Part shown: positions 1-10,778 of the stretch, one piece after another
Layout: each line of letters begins with the position of its first letter
Position numbering within the stretch: position 1 is the first letter of the stretch
Assembly: GCA_021307315.1 (NCBI GenBank)
Contig: JAJSPD010000020.1
Coordinates: 620,001 to 684,000, forward strand
Direction: 5' to 3'
DNA from: Bisporella sp. PMI_857
Taxonomy: Eukaryota > Ascomycota > Leotiomycetes > Helotiales > Helotiaceae
Length of the DNA: 64,000 nucleotides
Notes under the pieces: generated by a model
Database searches by the model: none
The model's input: the letters and a program-made list of their open reading frames with translations, nothing else
What the model was told of the DNA's origin: nothing
Made by a program: the position numbers and the translations under genes

Positions 1-365
1 CATAGTATCAGTGTAGCCTGGAATAATTTATGGTGATGAGCCAGCTATCAATTATCTTCCCTGAGACACGTGTATTAGCCCTTGTAGACTGCCTTTCCAT
101 CATGGACGAGACACATTCCCAAGTCTAATCATCAACTTAACATTGCTTCTACACAAATTGATTCTAAAATTCATCGAATCCCTGCTAGGAATTCTTTTGC
201 GACAATCAACTGCGATGTTGAAAAGCTGTCATCCTAGCCTAGCCAGCTTTTATGCTGTGCACATGGTCTTGGCATGAGCACAACCCTGAGGTATCAACAG
301 CAGCCTTGCTCTACCATTCCAGAGCTCACTTCATAGGAAGCTATTGCAGCCAGCACTACAAAAAA
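1..365. other. intergenic, upstream of VPS5
   Basis: No open frame or recognisable motif. It holds the 5' flank of VPS5 and possibly the 3' end of a gene outside the window. Confidence 0.4.
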
Positions 366-2381
366 TGGATATAGAGGGAGATGGAGACTCGCCTTGGGGT
401 GGTATGTCAATTGGCTACTTTTGCCATTAGAAACAGACTAGAGGCTAATTGATATTTTGTTCTAGATGTTCCGTCGCAGGCACCTGTCAAATCACCCAAG
501 GAGGAAGACACGCCAGTATTCGGAGGAGCTTCAGGTCAGTCACCAAATAGCAATGCAGCTCTTCAATTAACTTCGACAGAATCATCTGATAACTTGAAGC
601 CCACACCATCCATCGATACCTCTGCGGCCGCACAATCTATCAAGTCGCCAACAACAAGGCATCCACGAACACCACGGCGTCCAGGACAGAATATAGCGCG
701 CCTTGAAGCTCTAGATGACTCTTTAGGTCCATTGGGACCACTAGGCGACAATGCGCCAGCTGCGGTAGTCGACCAGCCTCCAGCGCCTCCGCAAAAAGAG
801 CAAATATTAGCCTTGCGTCAAGCCACGTCTTCTATAAGCAGTCCGCTATCGAGGAGCATGCTGGACTCAGTGGATCTGAATGACGATGTGGAACGAAGTC
901 CTGGACCTCGGATACCCCCTCCGGTACAGCCTTCGCAAGGAACTCCAGTACGGAGGGACACCCAGCCAAGTGTGAGCATTGAACAAGCAGCAAAGCCCAG
1001 CTTTGATATCACTGTGGGAGACCCCCATAAAGTTGGCGATCTGACGAGTTCACATATTGTTTATTTAGTGAAGACTAAGGTAATAGCGATTTCGTTCGTG
1101 ATAATATGATGAATGCTAATATTCCACAGACCTCTTCTAAAGCTTATCGTCAACCTGAATTTGCTGTAACAAGAAGATATAGAGATTTCTTATGGCTTTA
1201 CAATTCCTTGCATGGAAGCAACCCAGGGGTTGTCGTTCCTCCGCCTCCGGAAAAACAAGCCGTGGGACGATTCGATACGAACTTTGTGGAGTCTCGTCGG
1301 GCGGCTCTAGAAAGAATGCTCAACAAAATCGCTGCTCATCCTACTCTCCAACACGACGGAGACCTAAAGTTATTCCTTGAAAGCGAGGCATTCAATGTAG
1401 ATGTCAAGCACAAGGAGCGTAAAGAACCTGGTCTTGGCGAAAGTAAGGGCATGTTCAGCGGCCTTGGTCTCTCCGTTGGTGGAGGAGGAAAGTTTGTAGA
1501 ACAGGATGAGGTGAGTTAATGACTCCAAACAACTTATACTATATATTGATCTCTTCAGTGGTTCCATGAACGACGCGTTTATCTTGATGCATTGGAGAAC
1601 CAACTCAAGGCTCTGCTAAAGGCCATGGATACTGTAGTTACACAGCGGAAGGGCCTTTCAGAAGCTGCAGGGGATTTTTCCGCTTCTCTGCACTCCCTTT
1701 CCACAGTTGAGCTTTCGGCATCCTTATCCGGTCCGCTCGAGAGTCTATCGGATCTCCAAATCCGTATCAGAGAGCTGTATGATCGGCAGGCGCAACAAGA
1801 TGTGTTAACCTTAGGGATCACAATCGACGAGTACATCCGCCTTATTGGCAGTATAAAGTTGGCTTTTGGTCAACGCCAAAAGGCATACCACTCATGGCAT
1901 GCAGCTGAGTCTGAGATGCAAAAGCGCAAAGGAACTCAAGATAAACTTCTGCGCCAAGGAAAAACACAACAAGATCGTTTGGTGCAAATGAATGCTGATG
2001 TGGCCGATGCTGAGCGTAAAGTTCATCAAGCTAGATTACTGTTCGAGGATATGGGTCGATTGATGAAAGCGGAACTTGAGAGATTTGAGAGAGAGAAGGT
2101 CGAGGACTTCAAGAGTGCGGTTGAGACGTTCTTGGAGAGTGCAGTGGAGGCACAAAAAGAGGTCAGTCGAGTATCATGACCTTGTTTCTCGGATTACTAA
2201 CTCCAAGTAGCTGATTGAACTTTGGGAAACGTTCCTAATGCAGCTTGATGCTGAAGAAAATGAGGACGTCTTTTACAAACCACCAGTCGAGCCAGCAGCA
2301 CGCTCACCCCTCAGAACACCCACCGACAGACCGACAGATTCCCAAGGCACTTCTGTGACAGCAACCGATGATGAAGATTAA
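366..2381 (+). CDS. VPS5: Vps5 / sorting nexin 1, retromer PX-BAR subunit
   Basis: Retromer sorting nexin that coats endosomes and returns cargo such as Vps10 to the Golgi, pairing with Vps17. Introns at 403-465, 1080-1129, 1511-1558 and 2162-2210 join five exons into 601 aa. A long Ser/Pro-rich N-terminus is followed by a PX domain from about residue 190 (FDITVGDPHKV, then RRYRDFLWLYNSL with the basic phosphoinositide-binding RRYRDF, then the proline loop VVVPPPPEKQ) and a helical BAR/Vps5 domain (LENQLKALLKAM, SIKLAFGQRQKAYHSW). The C-terminus is an acidic, Ser/Thr-rich tail. The start is the first ATG, placed just before a 37-nt first exon, as short first exons are usual here. Family and exon phases agree throughout. 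Confidence 0.93.
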
Positions 2382-2634
2382 TGAGTGGGCAGTTCTTAAA
2401 GATTCGGCGGATTTTGGACCAGTCTATATATGATGGCCCGAATGTAGTATTTGTACATAGATAATCCATTTTTTCGAACTCTTACCATACACCGCCCTCC
2501 CCGCCTTATGTCATTGTTCCAGGATTCGTACACTATCTATACACAAAAATCCATACAATTCATGGAAATACTTTATCAGGTCTTCCTCTCTGTCCGAGAC
2601 AAATCCCCAATTGCCCTGCGACGAGCTCACGGCT

Positions 2635-3174
2635 CTACTTCTTCGCAGCTCGCCTCTGACTCCGACTCAACGCCGCAACCTTAATCAGCTTCCCATCTGC
2701 CCCCTTAACAGTAACCATCTCCTCCGTGCCATCTCTCTCCGTCGTCTCTGCCTCCTCCGTCGCCTGCGCTTTCGCCTTCCCACTAATCAAATCTATTAGG
2801 CTATCTTCCTGCTCCTTCTTTCCCCCCCCTTCCTCCCCATCCAGCGCATCCATATCCCATCCTCTACCAAACCTCTGTCTAAAAGCCCTTAATCGTCCAG
2901 CTTCATCCTGCTCAACATTCCGTAAGGAGCTAAGGGAGGGCTGCCAGAGAGCTGAATTTCGGGTGTCCTTTGTGCTGCGGTAGACAGGTAATGGAGAGGT
3001 GGAGCGTGTGAGGTATGTTGAGCCGTCTGAGAGCGTGACTAGCTGGGTGAATGTGTAGGGCCGATGCGGACGGCGCAATAGGGAGGCGTGTCTTATTTGC
3101 TGCGTCGTGCATTGGGATATTGAAGATGAAGGAAGCGATGTTCGCCGTAGAGTGCTGCTAGGTAATTTGGACAT
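2635..3174 (-). CDS. MRPL36: mitochondrial large-subunit ribosomal protein bL31m
   Basis: Single-exon gene of 179 aa. An Arg/Ser-rich N-terminus (MSKLPSSTLRRTSLP) looks like a mitochondrial presequence. The core RRPHRPYTFTQLVTLSDGS, then the block around YRSTKDTRNSALWQPS and GRLRAFRQRFGRGW, is the pattern of fungal bL31m (yeast Mrpl36). Bacterial zinc-ligand cysteines are absent, as in mitochondrial forms. The C-terminal half is charged and low in complexity, ending in a basic RSQRRAAKK tail. The product acts in the mitoribosome. It shares a short divergent promoter with the flavin-reductase-like gene on the other strand. Confidence 0.85.
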   Translation of the reverse strand: MSKLPSSTLRRTSLPSSSISQCTTQQIRHASLLRRPHRPYTFTQLVTLSDGSTYLTRSTSPLPVYRSTKDTRNSALWQPSLSSLRNVEQDEAGRLRAFRQRFGRGWDMDALDGEEGGGKKEQEDSLIDLISGKAKAQATEEAETTERDGTEEMVTVKGADGKLIKVAALSRSQRRAAKK

Positions 3175-3483
3175 TGTCTTAAGTATATGATGTTAGCATT
3201 GAAGACCGTGGTTAGACGTTATTTTTTGTAGGGCGATGGACAGGGATATTCAATGTGGAGATCGCAAGGCTTCAGCCTCAGGAAACGAAAGACAACAAGT
3301 TTTCAATATTGGGGAGCTCGAGGTTTCGAAGCCATGGCATATCACAATGGTGCCAGAACGGTGGCTAGGAGGGAGTCTGCTGCGGCATTGGGATTCTATT
3401 CCCTATTTTACCAATTAACGGCCCCTACCTGTCTTGCTAAAGGTCCTTGCTCTGCCTCCATAACTAATTTATATGCTAATTCT
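3175..3483. promoter_or_regulatory. divergent promoter, bL31m and flavin-reductase-like gene
   Basis: The two start codons lie back to back with at most 309 bp between them, and only 78 bp if the upstream in-frame ATG at 3253 is used. Both products look mitochondrial, so shared regulation is plausible. No specific binding motif was identified. Confidence 0.4.
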
Positions 3484-4989
3484 ATGATTGCAGGAGTCTC
3501 AAGAAAGCTTCATACCATAGCCCGCAGACCCCGCTCATATGCTCACCGGTCGCAAGTCTTGCCCTCGCGGCAAGCACCATTCATCACCAGCTGGTGGCAT
3601 CCAAAAACGCCTGTCACGGAAGAGATTCTTGACGAAAATGAAGTTCGGGATGGCTCACCAATGGACGCGTCGAATAAGGCAGATGGAACGGTTAATTCTA
3701 CATCTTCGGATGTAATTAGAAAATCAGAAGAGCATATTATGCCAGAACAAGCTAAGCTTGCTCTTTCAGATAGCGACAAAGGATCGCTGGAGCCAACCGG
3801 AGAAAAATCGACGAAGGGATTAATCTGGCCCTTACGTCTAATATCCTCGCAGAGCAATAGGCCGGGAACTAAGTGGTCGTTGAGGCAGCCAGTGGCAGAG
3901 CGAGTTATCGAGAAGGAACCTTCTGGCTCTCCTACCGTAGTTACTGAGGACCTACGGACATTGATGCGCAGGCAAACTGCTCCCGTGGTCGTTCTAACGA
4001 CAAATCTCGATAAGTCTCTTATCTCTTCGGAAAGCGCCCCTGTAACCTTCGGCACCGACAATCTTGCCGGGGAATCAAGAATTGTTCCCGTTGGCATGAC
4101 GCTGTCATCATTTACAACTCTGTCCCTTTCTCCAGAACCGCTCATATCATTCAATATTAAATCCGATCTGACGAATCCAAGCAAGACGTTACTTGCCTTG
4201 GAGCGAAATAGAAGCTTTCTCATACATTTTCTTACCGACACTTTAGAGGGCATGCATATCGCAGAACTCTTTTCAGCTGGAAATGGTGGCTATTTCGGTC
4301 CGGATTTAAAAGGTATCAGTGGTATATATGGTGTCAACCAAGTACGAGCTGGTGCAGCTAGGAAAGTTTTACCGAATCTGTGTGGCGATGGTATTCAAGG
4401 CACACTGGCATGTGAGATATTGTCAGGTGGGATAGGGCAACCAGGAACGGATTTAACTCAGCCTTTCCCACCATATTCATGGGGACACACTATAGTCCGC
4501 GAAGTCGGAGCGAATTTTACTTACTGGGGATATACTATCCCCACTGACGCTTATTTCTATCCACAGGATCGTACCCAGAAAGCATTTGTACTCCCGTGCC
4601 AGAAAATTAAAATCCGGCCAGAGTTTCCGGGCCCTCACACGTTGCTCGGCGTCGATGTGCCGGATGGGACGCCAGTTCCGGCAGGGACGATTGAGCTCCC
4701 TAAGCAGTTCCGTGTCCCTGTAATCAAAATCGAAGCCGGTGCTCTAATTTGGAAGTGTTCGAGAGCCAAAACTCTTCGGCAGAGTCGAATGAAGAGGTTA
4801 TTAAGAGTAAGGGAACCAAGGCCTGAAGGCATGATCCGTATTGGGGACCATGTTATGTGTATCGCGAAGGTCTTAAACGTGAATCAGAAGTTTCGCGACC
4901 AGTCAACTTTGGACCGTTGTGGCATTAGTTATATGGGTGGAATGTATAGACATCCTGGAAAAGCTATCAAAGCACAAGGCCGAGAATAG
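3484..4989 (+). CDS. flavin reductase-like FMN-binding domain protein, probably mitochondrial
   Basis: 501 aa from the ATG at 3484, chosen because MIAGVSRKLHTIARRPRSY is a good mitochondrial presequence. The frame stays open upstream to an ATG at 3253 (578 aa), and a short 5' intron ending at the cag before gagtctcaag is also possible. The core is a split-barrel flavin reductase-like domain at about residues 150-300: LRTLMRRQTAPVVVLTT, VPVGMTLSSFTTLSLSPEP (flavin-contacting loop), LISFNIK and the FLIHFLTD strand. A long C-terminal extension contains a repeated FPGPHTLLGV/VPDGTPVPAG region. Members bind FMN and act as reductases or small oxidoreductases; the substrate here is unknown. No intron is needed. 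Confidence 0.75.
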   Translation: MIAGVSRKLHTIARRPRSYAHRSQVLPSRQAPFITSWWHPKTPVTEEILDENEVRDGSPMDASNKADGTVNSTSSDVIRKSEEHIMPEQAKLALSDSDKGSLEPTGEKSTKGLIWPLRLISSQSNRPGTKWSLRQPVAERVIEKEPSGSPTVVTEDLRTLMRRQTAPVVVLTTNLDKSLISSESAPVTFGTDNLAGESRIVPVGMTLSSFTTLSLSPEPLISFNIKSDLTNPSKTLLALERNRSFLIHFLTDTLEGMHIAELFSAGNGGYFGPDLKGISGIYGVNQVRAGAARKVLPNLCGDGIQGTLACEILSGGIGQPGTDLTQPFPPYSWGHTIVREVGANFTYWGYTIPTDAYFYPQDRTQKAFVLPCQKIKIRPEFPGPHTLLGVDVPDGTPVPAGTIELPKQFRVPVIKIEAGALIWKCSRAKTLRQSRMKRLLRVREPRPEGMIRIGDHVMCIAKVLNVNQKFRDQSTLDRCGISYMGGMYRHPGKAIKAQGRE

Positions 4990-5391
4990 GTTCCTCTTGC
5001 TCTTGGCCATCAGTCAAAGACACATGTAGGATATCATGTATATGTACTCAAATAACGGAATGTAGATGGGTTTCACAGAGGAGCCAGTTCAGCAATGAGA
5101 TTTTGTCCTGGCCAGGTATGAGTCTTCATACCATTCTTCTGCAGCGTTTATAGCCGCCTCACGCCTTTTCTGTCTTTCAGTATATGCTATTCTCTAGTAC
5201 TGCACAGAATTTTCAGAAAAAAATTCATATGTTCCCCTTGGAGCTAAATCAAATCTCTGTGATCTACTATACAGTCAAGGCCAGCCACGCAAATTCTTCA
5301 AGCAGGTGTTCATCACGCACAAGCAATGCTGAAACTCATTTCAAAGCAAATTCATTCAATATCATGCAAGGGTAGGTAGGGATGTAAGCAT
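4990..5391. other. tail-to-tail intergenic
   Basis: 3' flanks of the flavin-reductase-like gene (+) and of the secreted cysteine-rich gene (-). Nothing else seen. Confidence 0.5.
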
Positions 5392-6135
5392 CTAACACCA
5401 GGTGCCAGTGGACCGGATAATAACGTTGTAACCATTAGTGTCGAATTGTTGACCTTGAACGATCAAGGGGGGCAGAGGCCATGGGTGATTACCATAGCTG
5501 CTTTCCTGTTAGTGCCGTGGACCAATGGATGCAATGGGAGTAGGAACGAGTATGTAAACGAGAATAAGGAGAAACTTACTCGAAGGTGCAATGGTCCTTG
5601 ATCGACTGTGCGTACTTTGCCAGGTAGTCGCAGCTGGATACAGAGGTCAGTCCTAATCCAGAATACATGTTCTGTCTGCAAATTTTGAGCTTCATGCTTG
5701 GGGTTGTGTTCGACTTACGCCACAGCTTCAGCATGGTTGTTCTGTCACCTGGTTAGATAACGCTGCTGATTCTTGGATATCTCAAGGCGGATATGGGACC
5801 ATACATCATTGCAAAGAAAGATCCTGGCTGATTGATAGCAGGATACCTCCACACACGAACCAGGACCGGGTGGAGCACGGCAGCCTCCTCCTCCAGCAGG
5901 ACCTCGGGCACGAAGCTTATTGATTGCGACCTCAACGTGTTTTTCGGTGGCGCCTTGGAAGCCTTGGATAAAACAGAGGGGCGGGAATACCTACATATCA
6001 CATATCAATCTCTTGGGTTGCGTATGACTAGATGTGAAGATGGGAGAGGGTTGGGAGACGTACTCTGGAGGCGGGAACAAGGCTGACGTTAGTAATGACA
6101 ACCCAAAGACTGAAGAGAATAGATAATGGACGCAT
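5392..6135 (-). CDS. small cysteine-rich secreted protein
   Basis: Reconstructed from five exons on the minus strand (introns 5991-6063, 5742-5804, 5634-5718, 5501-5579), giving 147 aa with every junction in phase. MRPLSILFSLWVVITNVSL is a signal peptide. The mature part holds eight cysteines, enough for four disulfides: one near the N-terminus, then GGGGC, GSC, EVSC, FLCNDNNH, VACDYL, DHCTF and a final TWC. The VSC..(9 residues)..CNDN core and the FDTNGYNVIIR ending resemble a family of uncharacterised fungal secreted proteins that I know only by pattern. Effector, defence or adhesion roles are guesses. No single open frame covers the gene, so ORF-based annotation would miss it. Confidence 0.8.
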
Positions 6136-8256
6136 ATTAATGGAATTCTGTCAACCAAGTACGAATACAAGTCACAAGAAAATCTAGAAGTATCAGTTTC
6201 GACTTGAAGCTGATGGAAGCGTAATCTGACTTGGATCAGTACGATGGCTTGGAACGATTGGGAACAACTCTGGAAACAGTTGAGGGGAAGAAAAAATGAA
6301 CAAGAGATCTCTGCACTTGTAGACCTCAGGATTTGGTCCCACTTAGTGTGACTTGGTGCACATCAGCTACATTTCCAAAACGGGTATGAGCGAGCATAGG
6401 TCTCGCGTATCAAAAGACATACTCGACGTTCCAGATGGAATTATGATAGTTTTACAATTTGGAGAAATATCTAGTCCTTCCTATAGTATTTGAGATATTT
6501 GGATATAAAGATTCCATGCAAAATGGCAGCAAGCATTCTGTTCTGATGACTTGCTGCCTTCTTTTGGAAAGCGGCTCAGGAGTTTGTTTACATGTTGACT
6601 AAGCACCACCACGCAGCACAGCTTATGGGAATATCACGATTCAAAGATATAGCCAAGTAAGAAGACAGATATTCGGGTGCCTTAAATATAAAACAAAGAA
6701 TCATAATGTTACTTGTTTGCATCAATAGAAGCAATAATTCCTAAAATCGTCTAATTCTATAATGCCACCAACAAGCTGTATGAAATCGGTATCTAAGAAA
6801 CCGCGAGTTTTCTGGTTACGCGGCTCTTCGTACGTAAAAACATCTCTTTGAAAGGGTGCACACAGGTAGAACAAAGCGAAATATGCTGTCATCAATAGCG
6901 TGGATAAGAAATGAGCTCGGCTACTTGTGTTTGCGATTGTCTTTCCTCGAGGCCTTGACGAATCGTGCTTGCATGATAGTCGTCTGAGGTATCATGAACA
7001 AAAATCATTGAACGGATTGTGGTGGGTAAGACTATGTATGGCACTGCTTGCCCCAATCTCCGCAGTAATGAATATTTCATCTGGCGCTATAGAAGAGTGA
7101 GTTTTATTATTTTTTTGAAATGTTCCAACCTTAATCTTGAAAGAATATTTCATGAGGGCTCATGCAGCATTTGAAAAACCATTCACAGGGTATCCATCCA
7201 GGTAGGAAACATATTGATGATCTGAACAGCTAATATTTCTAAAAAGCTAACGGAACTCGCTTTACTGGTAAATATCAAGCCACTTTACCGAAGCGTGTCA
7301 ACCTGATATTTAATCTGGAGAAGACTGAGAATCGATTTAATTTTCGTAGTTACGCTGTGGATACAAAAGGGGTATAATTCACGATATTGCGAGTTACGCT
7401 GATACATCTATGCATGAAGTACTAAATCCATGTAGACTCGCCATTCGATTTCCATGACGTCCATGGCTAGCACTAGAACCCAAGAGCTTTCTAAACTGGA
7501 GTCATTTCTATAAAACGATGATACAGCTGATTCCAGTTTCCGAATTGAGCCGAACATGCTTTCACAACACATTGCATCTTTTGATGATTTAGTGACGTAC
7601 TAGACGCTCTGAAGAGAGATAGACTTTGCTGAGAATAGTGATATCTGTGATTAGTAGGACTGGATATGTGATGTGACTAGTGTAAAGAGAAGAGACCGAA
7701 CGATGATTACATCTTAGGAAAGGTAGCAGAATAGGTCATGAGAACATCCGATATGAGTATAGGTGTTTCAGATTTGCCCCACGTGTGCTGCCTTGTCACC
7801 AATTACTAAGTTGCAGACGTCCAAATTACTCAGTAATCATGTAAGGATCTGATCCTGGGTCGCTGCATCGTCTAATGTTTGGCCATGCCATCGAGGACAG
7901 CCACTATAAATAATTTCCAGCACTGGTAGATCATTTGGATTTGCGCCTGGGCTGAAGGATGGCCTCGATGGATCGCAACTCTTTCTCGCGGTAAGCGCCT
8001 AGGACGTCTGTTACGTCTACAGACCCGCAAAGGGCGACTCAGTGAAGGGATAGGCAGGCCTCGATGAGATGTTTCTGTAGTTCATGCTGGCTTCGATACG
8101 TCCACCCTACTTTGTAACCAGAATGGACGTCTGTACCGTTTTGAGGGGATGTTGAACGATGCCAATCCGCCCTTGGAGGATTGTGGAGCCAAGCAGTGTG
8201 AGAGCGCGAGGGGAAGGGCTCCAAAAAATCAAAGGAAGATGCTGGCACTAAAGCTA
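6136..8256. other. 2.1-kb gene-poor, AT-rich stretch
   Basis: Only short spurious frames. No conserved motif on either strand. It ends at the TA target site of the pogo element. Confidence 0.45.
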
Positions 8257-8346
8257 ACGTACCTGATAGGTAAGTGGAACAGATATGCGAGTGAAACAGT
8301 ACCCCTGCAACCACCACGATTTTTTGCCCTTTGAATCACAATTATA
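8257..8346 (+). repeat. left terminal inverted repeat of the pogo element
   Basis: 90 bp, reverse-complementary to 10033-10122 at 89 of 90 positions by eye; the difference is a G/A transition near position 43 of the repeat. Confidence 0.93.
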
Positions 8347-8364
8347 CAACAACCAACACTCGAA

Positions 8365-9988
8365 ATGGCTAACAAAGAGGGTAGAATAGCTCTCGCTCTT
8401 CAGGCCTATCAACAAGGCCGTTTCCAAAGCTTACGGGCCGCCGCAGAGTCGTACGACGTTCCGCATGTAACCTTGACCCGAAGGCTCCATGGCACTTTAC
8501 CTCGAGGTATTTCGGGCCATAAAAACCGCAAATTGACCGAAACTGAAGAAACTGCGCTTTTACAATGGATATTGGATATGGATACGCGTGGAATGCCTCC
8601 GACACAAGCTTTAGTTCATCAAATGGCCGAAATACTTCTTGCGGAACGCGTGCAAAACGCGTCGGACGAACAGCCTACTTTAGGGAAACGCTGGGCATAC
8701 AACTTTATACGCCGCCATCCTGAAGTCAAAACACGATACAATCGAAAATATGACTATCAGCGAGCAAAATGCGAAAATCCTGAAGTGATTCGAAGCTGGT
8801 TTCGACTTGTACGAAATACAATTGAGAAATATGGAATTGTGGAGAATAACATTTATAACTTCGACGAGACGGGATTTCAAATAAGTATAATATCTACTTC
8901 AAAAGTAGTTACAGCTACAGACTCTCGTACGGTATCTTTACAGCCTGGAAATCGCGAATAGGTTACCGTAATAAAGTCGATCCAATCTACAGGCTTCGTT
9001 TTACCTCCGCTAGTTATATTGAAAAGTCAAATGCATCAATATAGTTAGTATCAGAATCTGCCGGCAACTTGGTTGGTTGGAGTTAGTAATAACAGGTAGA
9101 CTACAACGAATTAGGTCTTGTTTAGCTGCAAGAAGTTTTCGAAGTGTATACACGGGATCGTACGACAAGCACATATCGATTATTGATACTTGACGGCCAC
9201 AGAAGTCATGTTACAGCTCAATTCGATCGATTTTGCAAAGAACACTGCATTATTTCATTGTGTATGCCTGCGCATTCTTCACAGTTTCTTCAACCTTTGG
9301 ATGTTAGTTGCTTTGCAGGATTGAAACGTTTTTACGAGCAAGCCGTAAAACAGCAAATGCGGGTCGGCATCAACCATATTGATAAAACCGAGTTTTTACA
9401 GCTTTATCAATCCGTACGACAAAAGCTTTTACTGTTACTACTATTCAGAATGGATTTAAAGCTACTGGATTAGTTCCTTTTGATCCAAATCAAGTATTAG
9501 ATCAGTTACATGTACGACTGCATACGCCGACTCCTCCATCCACAACGGAGCCTGTTACGGCCTGGGCTTCTGAAACACCTCACAATATTGCCGAATTACA
9601 GTTGCAAACCGACCTTGTTCAAAAATCGATTCGATATCGTACGCAAAGCCCACCTAGTCCTACAGTTCAGGCTGTAAATCAACTTATCAAAGAGTGCCGA
9701 TTAGCCATGCACAACGCAACTCTTCTTGCGGCTGAAAATCGACAATTACGGGCCGCAAATGAAAAAGTCAAGAAAAAAAGAGCTGTAAAGAAAGTATTCG
9801 TACGTAAAGGAGGTGTTTTACGGGTTTCAGAAGTTCAAAATAAGTTGAATCAAGCTACAGCTGATATTGAAGTTGTAAATCAGGTAGTTGATCAAAACGT
9901 AGCTCCAGCACGTGCACGTGCTCCAGCGAAGTGTAGTATATGTAAATCACTAGAGCACACTGCTCGTACATGCCCTGATCGTCAATAA
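8365..9988 (+). pseudogene. pogo/Fot1-like transposase, inactivated
   Basis: Starts at ATG 8365 (MANKEGRIALALQAYQQGRF). N-terminal psq/CENP-B helix-turn-helix domains (AAAESYDVPHVTLTRRLHG; LGKRWAYNFIRRHPEV) precede a DDE domain with the first Asp in YNFDETGFQ, the second in LILDGHRSHV and a later LQPLDVSCFAGLK. A C-terminal zinc knuckle reads CSICKSLEHTARTCPDR. The frame is cut by TAG codons at 8959, 9046, 9097 and, after a frame change near 9104, 9123; each sits where the family has Trp (NRE-W-VTVI, YS-W-YQNLP, N-W-TT, LV-W-LQEV). A further one-base shift lies near 9422. Met-to-Ile and Gly-to-Ser changes around 8880-8895 fit the same G-to-A process, consistent with RIP. Confidence 0.9.
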
Positions 9989-10032
9989 ATCAATTATTTC
10001 AATCCGTAAATCGATATTTTAAGTAGTTGTAA

Positions 10033-10122
10033 TATAATTGTGATTCAAAGGGCAAAAAATCGTGGTGGTTGCAGGGGTATTGTTTCACTCGCATATCTGT
10101 TCCACTTACCTATCAGGTACGT
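10033..10122 (-). repeat. right terminal inverted repeat of the pogo element
   Basis: Inverted copy of 8257-8346; followed by TA at 10123-10124. Confidence 0.93.
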
Positions 10123-10778
10123 TAAGTTAGAGGTATTGACCTTACCTAAGTTGCTTTCATGAATGAACTCGCATAGGACATCAAGATTTGTGAGACTTCT
10201 GTCATTACTCATTTTATTGAAACTCGAGAAATCTAAGCTACCTAGCTTAAATTTCTAGGGCTCCAACGAGCGGGTTGACCCGTTCCAGCCTTTCACGTTA
10301 TTGAGCCTAGCGGCTTACCTCCAGCTAAGCAAATTAATAAGCTTTCAATGGTGTCGAAATCCCGAGTCTTGAAGAGCGCCAAAGCGTTTCCGCAAAAATA
10401 ACGCACCGTTAATATCACTTAACCAATGGCTACAATAGTGACAAGCGTCCGCCTCGACGTTTGATTGGCGTTTGAAGGCGCTTTGGGAAAAGGAGGTACT
10501 ATGTCACGTGGATGTCACGTTTCAGAGCGTCCATAGAAATATGTTCAAGGGAACACATCTCGCAAGAAGTTAGCAAGCCTGTATCCAGGTCGAACCTAGT
10601 TTATTGAAGTGAAGATAGTTTCTTCGAAGGCAAGGTATATACAGTGAATCTGAGTTCAGAGCCGCCTCCTGTCCATAAACACCGCGCTCCGACCCAAAGC
10701 CCAACAGTCCCAGTTATTGAATGTTGATGCTGCCTTTATATATGTACAAACTTCCCAGAAATAACTATTGTAAAGTGT
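10123..10778. other. intergenic, 3' flank of the cupredoxin gene
   Basis: No gene seen. Confidence 0.4.

Larger units (their letters stand above)
8257..10122 (+). mobile_element. pogo/Fot1-like DNA transposon (1,866 bp)
   Basis: Bounded by 90-bp terminal inverted repeats (8257-8346 and 10033-10122) that begin ACGTACCTGATAGG and differ at one position. A TA dinucleotide flanks each side (8255-8256 and 10123-10124), the target duplication expected of Tc1/mariner/pogo elements. The interior is one transposase gene on the plus strand with CENP-B-type DNA-binding and DDE domains. Length and layout match Fot1-class elements. The transposase is broken, so the copy cannot move by itself, but near-perfect ends could still be moved by an active relative elsewhere. 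Confidence 0.93.

Noticed and set aside
3253..3483. Upstream extension of the flavin-reductase-like protein
   Set aside because: In frame but poorly protein-like, and it would leave only 78 bp for the divergent promoter; the ATG at 3484 gives a better mitochondrial presequence.
8039..8317. 92-aa minus-strand frame crossing the left end of the pogo element
   Set aside because: It spans the transposon boundary and part of an inverted repeat, so it cannot be a native gene.
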